64,000 nucleotides of DNA, from positions 1-64,000 of the forward strand of contig NZ_JADGLL010000006.1 in assembly GCF_015235415.1 (NCBI RefSeq). The letters are read 5' to 3'. Origin of the DNA: Microbacterium paludicola. Its GTDB lineage: Bacteria > Actinomycetota > Actinomycetes > Actinomycetales > Microbacteriaceae. Position 1 is the first letter of the stretch. Each line of letters begins with the position of its first letter. This document shows positions 55,610 through 64,000 of the stretch, piece by piece. The position numbers were made by a program, and so were the translations under genes. Below the pieces are notes generated by a model. It saw nothing but the letters and a program-made list of their open reading frames with translations. It searched no databases and was not told the DNA's origin.

Positions 55610-55678
55610 CCTGCTGGGGGCCCCTCGCCACCGGGGGCGACTTCCCAGCGGAGGGCGCTAGTCGGGAGCTCCGGGCCG

Positions 55679-56578
55679 CTACTCCCGCCCGAGGTCGCGG
55701 TGACGCACCCGCACGGCGACGCCAGGGACATCCTTGAGCCGCTCCACCAGCGCGATCGCCATCGCGACCGAGCGGTGCTTGCCGCCGGTGCATCCGATCG
55801 CAACGGTCGAGTGACGCTTGTTCTCGCGCTGGTAGCCGGCGAGCACCGGGCGCAGGGCTGTCGCGTACGCGTCGAGGAACTCGGATGCGCCCTCCTGGGC
55901 CATCACGTACTCGCTGACGTCGCTGTCCTCGCCGGTGAGGCCCCGGAGGTCGTCGTTCCAGAACGGGTTCGGCAGGAAGCGCATGTCGGCGACGAGGTCG
56001 GCGTCGGGCGGCAGCCCGTACTTGAAGCCGAAGCTCTGCACCGTCAGCGCGTGGGCGGGCGCCTCGGCGTCGGCGAACAGGTCGCTCACCCGGTTGGCGA
56101 GCTGGTGGATGTTGAAGCGCGACGTGTCGATGATCACGTCGGCGCTCTCCCGCAGCGGCGCGAGCACCGCGCGTTCGCGATGGATGCCGTCCACGAGCGT
56201 GCCGTTCCCCTGCAGCGGGTGCGGGCGGCGCACTGCCTCGAATCGGCGCACGAGCACGTCGTCGGAGGCGTCGAGGAACACCACGCGCAGGTTGCTGCTG
56301 TCGCGGATCGCCTGTGCCTCCGCGGGGAGCTCCGCGAACAGGTCGCGGCCGCGGACGTCGACGACCGCGGCAACCCGCGGAAGCTGCCCGCCGAGGCGGC
56401 CCGCGAGGTCCAGCAGCGGACGCAGCATCTGCGGCGGCAGGTTGTCGACCACGTACCAGTCGAGGTCTTCCAGGGCGTTCGCCACCGTCGATCGCCCGGC
56501 GCCGGACATGCCGGTGACGATGAGCACCTCCCCGGTGACAGTGGTGTCCTCGGGGCGGCGTGCTTCGTCGGCGATCAT
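55679..56578 (-). CDS. rapZ: RNase adapter/nucleotide-binding protein RapZ
   Basis: 299 residues. The P-loop is GMSGAGRST, followed by [18 protein letters not shown] and the C-terminal [21 protein letters not shown] and [12 protein letters not shown]. In Gammaproteobacteria RapZ presents small RNAs to RNase E; in actinobacteria its role is less clear. ATG 56578 has TAGGCT (56586-56591, minus) 7 nt upstream, and the TAG of that hexamer is the uvrC stop. The gene yvcK, usual between rapZ and whiA, is not here. Confidence 0.95.
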   Translation of the reverse strand: MIADEARRPEDTTVTGEVLIVTGMSGAGRSTVANALEDLDWYVVDNLPPQMLRPLLDLAGRLGGQLPRVAAVVDVRGRDLFAELPAEAQAIRDSSNLRVVFLDASDDVLVRRFEAVRRPHPLQGNGTLVDGIHRERAVLAPLRESADVIIDTSRFNIHQLANRVSDLFADAEAPAHALTVQSFGFKYGLPPDADLVADMRFLPNPFWNDDLRGLTGEDSDVSEYVMAQEGASEFLDAYATALRPVLAGYQRENKRHSTVAIGCTGGKHRSVAMAIALVERLKDVPGVAVRVRHRDLGRE

Positions 56579-56585
56579 CGCTTCC

Positions 56586-56591
56586 AGCCTA
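56586..56591 (-). promoter_or_regulatory. Candidate -10 of rapZ formed on the uvrC stop codon
   Basis: TAGGCT on the minus strand begins with the uvrC TAG stop and ends 7 nt before the rapZ ATG. Confidence 0.45.
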
Positions 56592-58496
56592 TGGGGTGGG
56601 GGCTTCCTCGCGGAGGTCTCCCTGCAGATGACGGAAGACCGTCTCGGCGAGCTTCGGGCCGATCCCGGGCAGCTCCTCGATCTGCGCGACGGTCGCGCCG
56701 CGCAGCGCCGACACCGACCCGAAGTGCCGCAGCAGCGCCCGGATGCGCGCGTCGCCGAGCCCGGGGACCTCGCTCAGCACGCTGCGGATGTCGCGCTTGC
56801 GCCGACGACGCTGGTGCGAGATCGCGAAGCGGTGCGCCTCGTCGCGCAGGCGCTGCACGAGATACAGCGCCTCGCTCGTGCGCGGCAGGATCACCGGGAA
56901 GTCGTCGCCGGGCAGCCAGATCTCCTCCAGCCGCTTGGCGATGCCGCACAGCGCGATCTCCTCGTGCCCGGACTCGCGCAGCGCGCGGGCGGCGGCCTCG
57001 ACCTGCGGCTTGCCGCCGTCGACGATCAGGAGCTGCGGCGGGTAGGCGAACCGGGGGCGCTTCTTCACGACGGCGCCCTCCTCGCTCGGGGCGGCCTCCG
57101 GCTCGTCCGGGCGGTCGAGGTGCGCGAGCCGGCGCGTGAGCACCTGGTGGATCGAGTCGGTGTCGTCGGTGGTCTCGGCGATCGAGAACGACCGGTACTG
57201 ATCCTTCCGCGGCAGCCCGTCCTCGAACACGACCATCGAGCCGACGACGTTCGTCCCCTGCAGGTGCGAGATGTCGAAGCACTCGATCCGCAGCGGCGCC
57301 TCGTCCATGCCGAGCGCCTCCTGCAGATCGCCGAGGGCCTGCGTGCGGGCCGAGTAGTCGCTCGTGCGCCGCGTCTTGTGCCGCAGCAGCGCCTGCTGGG
57401 CGTTCAGCGTCGCGTTGCGCAGCAGCTCGGCGCGCTGGCCGCGCTGGGCGACGGCGATCTCGACGGCCTTGCCGCGCTTGCCGCGCAGCCACTGCTCGAG
57501 CTCGTCGGCATCGGGCGGCAGCACCGGCACGAGCACCCGTCGCGGGATGTCGGCGGGCGCGGCGTCGCCGTAGACGCGCTGCAGGATCTGGTCGACGAGG
57601 TCGCCGCCCGAGATGTCGAGCTCCTTGTCGATGGTCGTCGAGCTGACGCCGCGGACGCGTCCGCCGCGGATCACGAAGTGCTGCACGGCGGCCGACAGCT
57701 CGTCCTCGGCGATGCCGAACAGGTCGGCGTCTGTGTCGGCCGGCAGCACGAGCGCGCTCTTGTTGAGCACTGCCTCGATCGAGGCGAGCTTGTCGCGCAG
57801 CACCGCGGCGTGCTCGTAGTCCATCGCGGCGGCCGCCGCCTTCATGCGCGCGGTGAGGTCGCGCGTGAAGCGCTCGTCGCCGCCCTGCATAAACGCGATG
57901 AAGTCGTCGACGATCGCGCGGTGCTCGGCGATCGTGACGCGGTGGGAGCATGGCCCGCCGCACTTCCCGATCTGACCGGGGAAGCAGGGCCGCCCCGTCT
58001 GCATCGCGCGCTTGTACGACGAGTCGCTGCAGGTGCGGATCGGGAACACCTTGATCATCAGATCGATGGTGTCGTGCACCGCCCACACCTTCGGGAACGG
58101 GCCGAAGTACTTCGCCCCGGGGATGCGCCGGTTGCGGGTCACCATGACGCGCGGCGCCTCGTCGGCGAGCGTGATCGCCATGAAGGGGTACGACTTGTCG
58201 TCGCGATAGCGGACGTTGTACGGCGGATCGAACTCCTTGATCCACTGGTACTCGAGCTGCAGCGAGTCGACATCCGTCGGCACGACCGTCCACTCGACGG
58301 ACGCCGCCGTCGTGACCATCCGGCGGGTGCGCTCGTGGAGCGTGTGGAGGGGCGCGAAGTAGTTCGAGAGCCGCTGGCGCAGGTTCTTCGCCTTGCCCAC
58401 GTAGAGCACCCGGCCGTGCGCGTCGCGGAACCGGTAGACGCCCGGGTTGGTCGGGATCTCCCCCGGCTTCGGCTTGTAGGCGAGCTGCTCGCGCAT
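56589..58496 (-). CDS. uvrC: UvrABC system protein C
   Basis: 635 residues. The GIY-YIG nuclease is at the N-terminus ([20 protein letters not shown]), the Cys-rich GKCGGPC follows, a UVR helix is near [18 protein letters not shown], the RNase H-like domain contains [12 protein letters not shown], and C-terminal helix-hairpin-helix motifs include [17 protein letters not shown]. It cuts DNA on both sides of a lesion. The ATG overlaps the uvrA stop by one base (TGATG). Confidence 0.97.
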   Translation of the reverse strand: MREQLAYKPKPGEIPTNPGVYRFRDAHGRVLYVGKAKNLRQRLSNYFAPLHTLHERTRRMVTTAASVEWTVVPTDVDSLQLEYQWIKEFDPPYNVRYRDDKSYPFMAITLADEAPRVMVTRNRRIPGAKYFGPFPKVWAVHDTIDLMIKVFPIRTCSDSSYKRAMQTGRPCFPGQIGKCGGPCSHRVTIAEHRAIVDDFIAFMQGGDERFTRDLTARMKAAAAAMDYEHAAVLRDKLASIEAVLNKSALVLPADTDADLFGIAEDELSAAVQHFVIRGGRVRGVSSTTIDKELDISGGDLVDQILQRVYGDAAPADIPRRVLVPVLPPDADELEQWLRGKRGKAVEIAVAQRGQRAELLRNATLNAQQALLRHKTRRTSDYSARTQALGDLQEALGMDEAPLRIECFDISHLQGTNVVGSMVVFEDGLPRKDQYRSFSIAETTDDTDSIHQVLTRRLAHLDRPDEPEAAPSEEGAVVKKRPRFAYPPQLLIVDGGKPQVEAAARALRESGHEEIALCGIAKRLEEIWLPGDDFPVILPRTSEALYLVQRLRDEAHRFAISHQRRRRKRDIRSVLSEVPGLGDARIRALLRHFGSVSALRGATVAQIEELPGIGPKLAETVFRHLQGDLREEAPTP

Positions 58497-61384
58497 CAGC
58501 CCGCCTTGCGGGCCCGCTCCCGCATGCCGAGCGCCTCGGCGAGGAACTCGCCGGTGTGGCTTCCCTCGACGGTGGCGACCTGCTCGGGCGTGCCGGTGGC
58601 GATGATCTGACCACCGCCCGAGCCGCCTTCCGGCCCGAGGTCGATGATCCAGTCGGCGGACTTGATCACGTCGAGGTTGTGCTCGATCACGATCACGGTG
58701 TTGCCCTTCTCGACGAGGCTGTCGAGCACCTCGAGCAGGCGGCGCACGTCCTCGAAGTGAAGACCCGTGGTCGGCTCGTCGAGCACGTACACGCTGCGGC
58801 CGTTGCTGCGGCGCTGGAGCTCGGTCGCGAGCTTCACGCGCTGCGCCTCGCCGCCCGAGAGCGTCGTGGCGGACTGGCCGAGGCGCACGTAGCCGAGCCC
58901 CACGTCGACGAGGGTCTTCATGTAGCGGTGGATGGCCTGGACGGGCTCGAAGAACTCGGCCGCCTCGGCGATCGACATCTCGAGCACCTCGGCGATGTTC
59001 TTCCCCTTGTAGTGGACCTGCAGGGTGTCGCGGTTGTACCGCTTGCCGTGGCAGACCTCGCAGTCGACGTACACGTCGGGGAGGAAGTTCATCTCGATCT
59101 TCAGCGTGCCGTCGCCCGAGCACGCCTCGCAGCGGCCGCCCTTGACGTTGAAGCTGAAGCGCCCGGCCTGGTAGCCGCGGACCTTCGCCTCGGGCGTCTC
59201 GGCGAACAGGTTGCGGATGCGGTCGAACACTCCCGTGTAGGTCGCGGGGTTCGACCGCGGCGTGCGCCCGATGGGCGCCTGGTCGACGTGCACGACCTTG
59301 TCGAGGTGCTCGAGACCCGTCACCCGCGTGTGCTTGCCGGCGACGCGGCGCGCGCCGTTGAGGCGCGTCGCGAGCACCTCGTACAGGATGTCGTTCACGA
59401 GCGTCGACTTGCCCGATCCGCTGACGCCGGTGACGGCCGTCAGCACGCCGAGCGGGAAGTCGGCCGTGACGTCGCGCAGGTTGTTCTCGCGCGCGCCGAC
59501 GACCGAGAGCATGCGCTTGCGGTCGATGCGGCGGCGCTTCTTGGGCGTCGGGATCTCTCGGCGTCCCGCGAGATAGTCGCCCGTGATCGAGCTCTTGTCG
59601 GCGAGCAGCTGCTCGTATGGACCCGAGTGGACGACCTGTCCGCCGCCCTCGCCCGCGCCGGGACCGATGTCGACGACCCAGTCGGCCGCCTCGATCGTCT
59701 CCTCGTCGTGCTCGACGACGACGAGGGTGTTGCCGAGGTCGCGCAGCGTCACGAGGGTCTCGATCAGGCGGCGGTTGTCGCGCTGGTGCAGGCCGATCGA
59801 CGGCTCGTCGAGCACGTACAGCACGCCGGTCAGGCCCGTGCCGATCTGCGTCGCCAGGCGGATGCGCTGCGCCTCGCCACCCGAGAGCGAGCCCGCCGCA
59901 CGGCTGAGGGTGAGGTAGTTGAGGCCGACCCGGATGAGGAAGTCGAGCCGGACGCGGATCTCGCGCAGCACCTGGGCGGCGATGTGGGCCTCGCGGTCGG
60001 TGAGCGTGAGCAGCTCCATGAAGCCCCGGGCGTCCTCGAGGCTGAGGTGCGAGACCTCGGCGATCGAGCGGTCGTGCACCTTGACGGCGAGGACCTCGGG
60101 CTTGAGCCGGTCGCCATCGCAGACGGGGCACGGCACCTCGCGCAGGTACTCGGACCAGCGCTGGCGCTGCGTGTCGCTCTCGGCCTGCGACCACTGGCGC
60201 TCGATGTACGGCACAACGCCCTCGAACCCGCTCGCGTAGCGGACCTCACGGCCCCAGCGGTTCTTGTAGCGGACGTTGACGTTGTAGCCCTCGCCGTAGA
60301 GCACGGCGTCCTTGACCGCCTGCGGCAGTGCGCGCCACGGCGTATCGAGGGAGAACTTCAGGTCGTGCGCGAGACCGACGAGCAGCCGCTCATAGTACTG
60401 GAACAGGCCCTTTCCCTGGGTCGTCCAGGGCACGATGACGCCCTCGCGGATCGACAGGTCCTCGTCGCCGAGCATGAGCTCGACGTCGACCGACATCCGC
60501 GTGCCCAGACCCGAGCACGCGGGGCACGCGCCGAAGGGCGCGTTGAACGAGAACGTGCGGGGCTCGATCTCGGTCAGCTGCAGGGCGTGACCGTTCGGGC
60601 ACGACAGCTTCTCGGAGAAGGACTGCCAGGCGTCATCCCCCTCCTCGTCGACGAAGTTGACCTGCAGCACGCCGCCCGCGAGGCCCAGGGCGGTCTCGAC
60701 GGAGTCCGTGATGCGCCCGAGCATGTTCTCGCGCGAGACGAGACGGTCGATCACGACAGAGATGTCGTGCTTGTAGCTCTTCTTGAGCGTCGGCGGCTCG
60801 GCGAGCTGGATCAGGTCGCCGTCGACGATCGCCCGAGAGTAGCCCTTTGCACCCAGCTCCTTGAAGAGGTCGACGAACTCGCCCTTCTTCTGGCTGACGA
60901 TGGGCGCGACCACCTGAAAGCGCGTGCCCTCCGGGAGGGCGTTGAGCTGGTCGGCGATCTGCTGCACGGTCTGGCGCTGGATCTTCTCGCCGCACTGCGG
61001 GCAGTGCGGGACGCCGATGCGCGCCCACAGCAGGCGCATGTAGTCGTAGATCTCGGTGATCGTGCCGACCGTCGACCGCGGGTTGCGGTTCGTAGACTTC
61101 TGATCGATCGAGACCGCGGGACTCAGACCCTCGATGAAGTCGACATCCGGGCGGTCGACCTGACCGAGGAACTGGCGGGCATAGGCGCTGAGCGACTCGA
61201 CGTAGCGGCGCTGGCCTTCAGCGAAGATCGTGTCGAAGGCAAGGCTCGACTTGCCCGACCCCGAGAGGCCTGTGAAGACCACCATCGAGTCACGCGGGAT
61301 CTCGAGGTCGACGTTCTTCAGGTTGTGCACGCGGGCACCGCGCACACTGATCTTTCCGGGGCTGGAGACAGGGACGATCGGCAC
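58496..61384 (-). CDS. uvrA: UvrABC system protein A
   Basis: 962 residues, with two ABC ATPase domains ([14 protein letters not shown] and [14 protein letters not shown]), [12 protein letters not shown] and [12 protein letters not shown] signatures, and zinc-binding cysteines in [15 protein letters not shown] and CEACSGDG. It recognises damaged DNA and loads UvrB. Start GTG 61384 has TAGACT (61391-61396, minus) 6 nt upstream, so the message is leaderless. I see no obvious LexA box in the short gap to the MarR gene. Confidence 0.97.
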   Translation of the reverse strand: MPIVPVSSPGKISVRGARVHNLKNVDLEIPRDSMVVFTGLSGSGKSSLAFDTIFAEGQRRYVESLSAYARQFLGQVDRPDVDFIEGLSPAVSIDQKSTNRNPRSTVGTITEIYDYMRLLWARIGVPHCPQCGEKIQRQTVQQIADQLNALPEGTRFQVVAPIVSQKKGEFVDLFKELGAKGYSRAIVDGDLIQLAEPPTLKKSYKHDISVVIDRLVSRENMLGRITDSVETALGLAGGVLQVNFVDEEGDDAWQSFSEKLSCPNGHALQLTEIEPRTFSFNAPFGACPACSGLGTRMSVDVELMLGDEDLSIREGVIVPWTTQGKGLFQYYERLLVGLAHDLKFSLDTPWRALPQAVKDAVLYGEGYNVNVRYKNRWGREVRYASGFEGVVPYIERQWSQAESDTQRQRWSEYLREVPCPVCDGDRLKPEVLAVKVHDRSIAEVSHLSLEDARGFMELLTLTDREAHIAAQVLREIRVRLDFLIRVGLNYLTLSRAAGSLSGGEAQRIRLATQIGTGLTGVLYVLDEPSIGLHQRDNRRLIETLVTLRDLGNTLVVVEHDEETIEAADWVVDIGPGAGEGGGQVVHSGPYEQLLADKSSITGDYLAGRREIPTPKKRRRIDRKRMLSVVGARENNLRDVTADFPLGVLTAVTGVSGSGKSTLVNDILYEVLATRLNGARRVAGKHTRVTGLEHLDKVVHVDQAPIGRTPRSNPATYTGVFDRIRNLFAETPEAKVRGYQAGRFSFNVKGGRCEACSGDGTLKIEMNFLPDVYVDCEVCHGKRYNRDTLQVHYKGKNIAEVLEMSIAEAAEFFEPVQAIHRYMKTLVDVGLGYVRLGQSATTLSGGEAQRVKLATELQRRSNGRSVYVLDEPTTGLHFEDVRRLLEVLDSLVEKGNTVIVIEHNLDVIKSADWIIDLGPEGGSGGGQIIATGTPEQVATVEGSHTGEFLAEALGMRERARKAG

Positions 61385-61463
61385 CCGTCAAGTCTAGGTG
61401 CCCCCACCGACATGCGGACCTTTGTTCGAAGTTCCCCGCCCGATCCCCAGGCGAACCCCAGGC

Positions 61464-61910
61464 TCAGGCGAACTTGTCGAGCCGGCCCGAGAACGGCTTC
61501 AGCGCACCGCGCAGCGAGGCAACCTCCGACGGCGTCATCCCCACGCGCTCCATGACCTGCATCGGCACGGACAGCGCCTGGTCACGCAGCGCGCGGCCCG
61601 CGTCGGTGAGATCGATGTCGAGCCGACGCTCATCGTCCGAGCGCCGGCTGCGGCGCACGAGCCCCTGAGCCTCGAGTCGCTTCACGAGCGGCGACGCGGT
61701 CGCCGGATCGAACGCGAGCTCCTCGGCGATCTCGCCGAGACTGCGGGGCGAGCTCTCCCAGAGCGCGAGCATCACGAGGTACTGCGGATGCGTCAAGCCG
61801 AGCGGCTCGAGGATCGGCCGGTAGATCGACACGACGTTGCGCGCCGCCGTCACGATCGCGAAGCAGAGCTGGTTCTCCAGCGCAAGCAGATCTTCCTGAA
61901 GCTCGGACAC
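61464..61910 (-). CDS. MarR-family regulator, OhrR-like
   Basis: 148 residues, winged helix (LTHPQYLVMLALWE, EIAEELAFDPATASPLVKRL, DERRLDIDLTDAG). The N-terminus has LENQLCFAI with C16, matching the redox-sensing cysteine of OhrR that reacts with organic hydroperoxides. GTG 61910 is the likely start (GAGACT 6 nt upstream); GTG 61928 is an alternative. Two TTAGT-N2-ACTAA palindromes lie between it and the divergent gene at 61975. The usual target gene ohr is not adjacent. Confidence 0.85.
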   Translation of the reverse strand: MSELQEDLLALENQLCFAIVTAARNVVSIYRPILEPLGLTHPQYLVMLALWESSPRSLGEIAEELAFDPATASPLVKRLEAQGLVRRSRRSDDERRLDIDLTDAGRALRDQALSVPMQVMERVGMTPSEVASLRGALKPFSGRLDKFA

Positions 61911-61935
61911 CCGTACAGTCTCACACACCAGGTCT

Positions 61936-61969
61936 TTAGTGAACTAAGCGTTAGCCTTTAGTACACTAA
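61936..61969. promoter_or_regulatory. Two palindromic operators between the OhrR-like gene and the 71-aa gene
   Basis: TTAGTGAACTAA (61936-61947) and TTAGTACACTAA (61958-61969) are both TTAGT-N2-ACTAA with centres 22 bp apart, two helical turns. The second overlaps the -10 TACACT (61962-61967) of the 71-aa gene, whose ATG is 7 nt further. The MarR protein encoded next to them is the likely binder. Confidence 0.7.
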
Positions 61970-61974
61970 GCATC

Positions 61975-62190
61975 ATGAGTGACAAGGCCCCGCTGCGCGA
62001 CCGCGTCCGGGAGGCCGGCGGCCTCTACCAGTGGTTCAACGCGACCCTCATCCGCCTCGCCGGCCCGCCGCACGTCAGCCCGAACCTGCCGCGGAACCGC
62101 GACGGGGACACGTGCGCCCACTGCGGGCGCCGCAAGGACGAGCACACGCGCTCGGACGACGGCGCGCTTCACTGCCCGACGGCCCTCTAG
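61975..62190 (+). CDS. Small Cys/His protein, 71 aa, under OhrR-like control
   Basis: It opens SDKAPLRDRVREAGGLYQWF and carries CAHCGRRKDEH (C47-x2-C50) and HCP (H66-C67), a likely zinc-ribbon or redox-active cysteine pair. No known domain is recognised. The transcript is predicted leaderless from TACACT (61962-61967). It converges with uvrB, the stops being 12 nt apart. It is the only gene obviously controlled by the neighbouring regulator. Confidence 0.8.
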   Translation: MSDKAPLRDRVREAGGLYQWFNATLIRLAGPPHVSPNLPRNRDGDTCAHCGRRKDEHTRSDDGALHCPTAL

Positions 62191-62202
62191 GCCAGCGCCG
62201 GG

Positions 62203-64000
62203 CTACGCGTGGCCCGCCTTCTCCATCTGGCGCAGCTCGCGCTTGAGGTCCTGCACCTCGTCGCGCAGGCGCGCGGCCAGCTCGAACTTGAGCTCCTCGG
62301 CCGCCGCGAGCATCTGCTTGCTGAGATCGGCGATGGTGTCCTCGAGCTGCTGGGCGCCCTCGGCCGCGAGGCCCTCGCGCTTGCGCACCGGCGTCGGGGT
62401 CTTGCTCTTGCCGCTCTTCGCCCGCGCCGCATCGCGCTTCGACAGCATCGCGTCGGTGTCGGCGCCCTCGCGCGCAAGCTGATCCGTGATGTCCGCGATG
62501 CGCTTGCGCAGCGGCGTCGGGTCGATGCCGTTCTCGAGGTTGTACGCGATCTGGATCTCGCGACGCCGCTCGGTCTCGTCGATCGCGTTCCTCATCGAGT
62601 CGGTGATCCGGTCGGCGTACATGTGCACCTGGCCGGACACGTTGCGCGCCGCGCGTCCGATGGTCTGGATGAGGGACGTCCCCGAGCGCAGGAAGCCCTC
62701 CTTGTCGGCGTCGAGGATCGCGACGAGCGACACCTCCGGCAGGTCGAGGCCCTCGCGCAGCAGGTTGATGCCCACGAGCACGTCGTAGACGCCCTGACGC
62801 AGCTCGGTGAGCAGCTCGACGCGACGCAGGGTGTCGACATCCGAGTGGAGGTAGCGCACGCGCACGCCGTGCTCGCCGAGGAAGTCGGTGAGCTCTTCGG
62901 CCATCTTCTTGGTGAGGGTCGTCACCAGCACGCGCTCGTCGCGCTCGACGCGGACGCGGATCTCCTCGAGGAGGTCGTCGATCTGCCCCTTCGAGGGCTT
63001 CACCACGATCTCGGGGTCGATGAGGCCGGTCGGGCGGATGATCTGCTCGACCACGCCGTCGGCGATGCCCATCTCGTACTTGCCGGGGGTGGCCGAGAGG
63101 TACACGGTCTGACCGATGCGGTTCTTGAACTCGTCCCACCGGAGGGGGCGGTTGTCCATGGCGCTGGGAAGCCGGAAGCCGTGCTCGACGAGCGTGCGCT
63201 TGCGCGAGGCGTCTCCCTCGTACATCGCGCCGATCTGCGGCACCGTCACGTGCGACTCGTCGATCACGAGCAGGAAGTCATCGGGGAAGAAGTCGAGCAG
63301 CGTGTGCGGCGGCTCGCCCGCCATTCGCCCGTCGAGGTGGCGCGAGTAGTTCTCGATGCCCGAGCAGAAGCCGAGCTGCTGGAGCATCTCGAGGTCGAAC
63401 GTCGTGCGCATCCGCAGGCGCTGCGCCTCGAGCAGCTTGCCCTGCGACTCGAGCTCCTTCAGGCGCTCCTCGAGCTCGTGCTCGATGGTCTTGATCGCGC
63501 GCTGGATCGTGTCGGTTCCCGCCGCGTAGTGGGTCGCGGGGAAGATCGCGATGGCGTCGAGCCGCTCGATCACGTCGCCCGTGAGCGGATGCAGCTTGTA
63601 CAGCGCCTCGATCTCGTCGCCGAAGAGCTCGATGCGGATCGCATGCTCCTCGTAGACGGGGATGATCTCGATCGTGTCGCCGCGCACCCGGAAGTTGCCG
63701 CGCGAGAAGTCGACGTCGTTGCGGTTGTACTGCATGCCGATGAACTGGCGGATGAGCGCGTCGCGGTCGTAGCGCTCCCCCACCTGCAGCGCGACGAGCG
63801 CGCGGAGGTACTCCTCGGGCGAGCCGAGGCCGTAGATGCACGACACCGTGCTGACCACGACGACGTCGCGGCGGCTGAGCAGCGAGTTCGTCGTCGAGTG
63901 GCGCAGCCGCTCGACCTCTGCGTTGATCGACGAGTCCTTCTCGATGAAGGTGTCCGTCTGCGGCACGTACGCCTCTGGCTGGTAGTAGTCGTAGTACGAG
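62203..64000 (-). CDS. uvrB: UvrABC system protein B, 5' end beyond the window
   Basis: About 599 codons are visible to the window edge; the N-terminal part with Walker A is missing. Present are [20 protein letters not shown] (beta-hairpin region), [53 protein letters not shown] and the C-terminal UVR helix [20 protein letters not shown]. UvrB verifies DNA damage with UvrA and recruits UvrC. Confidence 0.96.
   Translation of the reverse strand, partial: SYYDYYQPEAYVPQTDTFIEKDSSINAEVERLRHSTTNSLLSRRDVVVVSTVSCIYGLGSPEEYLRALVALQVGERYDRDALIRQFIGMQYNRNDVDFSRGNFRVRGDTIEIIPVYEEHAIRIELFGDEIEALYKLHPLTGDVIERLDAIAIFPATHYAAGTDTIQRAIKTIEHELEERLKELESQGKLLEAQRLRMRTTFDLEMLQQLGFCSGIENYSRHLDGRMAGEPPHTLLDFFPDDFLLVIDESHVTVPQIGAMYEGDASRKRTLVEHGFRLPSAMDNRPLRWDEFKNRIGQTVYLSATPGKYEMGIADGVVEQIIRPTGLIDPEIVVKPSKGQIDDLLEEIRVRVERDERVLVTTLTKKMAEELTDFLGEHGVRVRYLHSDVDTLRRVELLTELRQGVYDVLVGINLLREGLDLPEVSLVAILDADKEGFLRSGTSLIQTIGRAARNVSGQVHMYADRITDSMRNAIDETERRREIQIAYNLENGIDPTPLRKRIADITDQLAREGADTDAMLSKRDAARAKSGKSKTPTPVRKREGLAAEGAQQLEDTIADLSKQMLAAAEELKFELAARLRDEVQDLKRELRQMEKAGHA

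Noticed and set aside
56589..60194. 1201-codon frame covering uvrC and part of uvrA
   Set aside because: The upstream part is a shadow of uvrA; uvrC starts at the TGATG overlap at 58496.
58556..61555. 999-codon open frame antisense to uvrA
   Set aside because: It is the mirror of uvrA codon bias in GC-rich DNA; no recognisable domain and uvrA is unambiguous.

Overview
The window is about 64 kb of very GC-rich chromosomal DNA from an actinobacterium, most likely a Microbacteriaceae member close to Microbacterium. This rests on RbpA, WhiA, OpcA, a SufB-D-Rieske-C cluster, a DUF222/HNH endonuclease, a BioYMN transporter with a BioQ-like regulator, and many start codons 6-8 nt below a TANNNT -10 element (leaderless mRNAs). 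The family assignment is inferred from gene content. Most of the window is core chromosome; no integrated phage, complete insertion sequence or CRISPR array is visible.

Layout. 0-15 kb holds housekeeping and stress genes: uppP, an M20 peptidase, tRNA-Leu(GAG), a VIT1-type metal transporter, a DEAH helicase, an SGNH hydrolase, a SPOUT methyltransferase, a sirtuin, topoisomerase IB, an Lrp-type regulator, a DnaQ-like exonuclease and rpmE2. 15-25.5 kb holds an ABC ATPase, serB, a frame-shifted Nudix gene, a DUF2975/XRE pair with a palindromic operator, the HNH endonuclease, a Nudix/hydrolase series, fabG, a DUF3099/small zinc protein/SURF1 operon and an ABC-F ATPase. 25.3-28.3 kb is a biotin-uptake locus (bioY-bioM-bioN plus a CHY zinc-finger gene) divergent from bioQ. 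28.3-31.9 kb holds a PatB/MalY aminotransferase, an MFS transporter and a siderophore-interacting reductase behind a DtxR/IdeR-like iron box. 31.9-32.35 kb is a 0.4-kb non-coding repeat block built on the heptamer GCGAAGC.

32.3-36.4 kb is the SUF iron-sulfur operon (sufB-sufD-Rieske-sufC-sufT), divergent from the heme A synthase gene ctaA; ctaB (heme O synthase) lies at 40.4-41.3 kb. 41.7-49.8 kb is one tightly overlapping pentose-phosphate operon (tkt-tal-pgi-zwf-opcA-pgl). It converges on the minus-strand central-metabolism block of rbpA, secG, tpiA, pgk and gap, followed by sodA, whiA, rapZ, uvrC and uvrA. The right end holds an OhrR-like MarR regulator divergent from a tiny zinc-ribbon-like gene, and uvrB, cut by the window edge.

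The pieces connect. The pentose-phosphate operon supplies NADPH and sugar phosphates that meet glycolysis at pgi and tpiA-pgk-gap. SUF, ctaA/ctaB, SURF1 and the siderophore reductase all serve iron, heme and respiratory-chain assembly. uvrABC form a repair neighbourhood. The observations most worth following are the OhrR-like/small-protein pair with two TTAGTNNACTAA sites, three promoters whose -10 begins with the TAG stop codon of the upstream gene, and the GCGAAGC repeat family.
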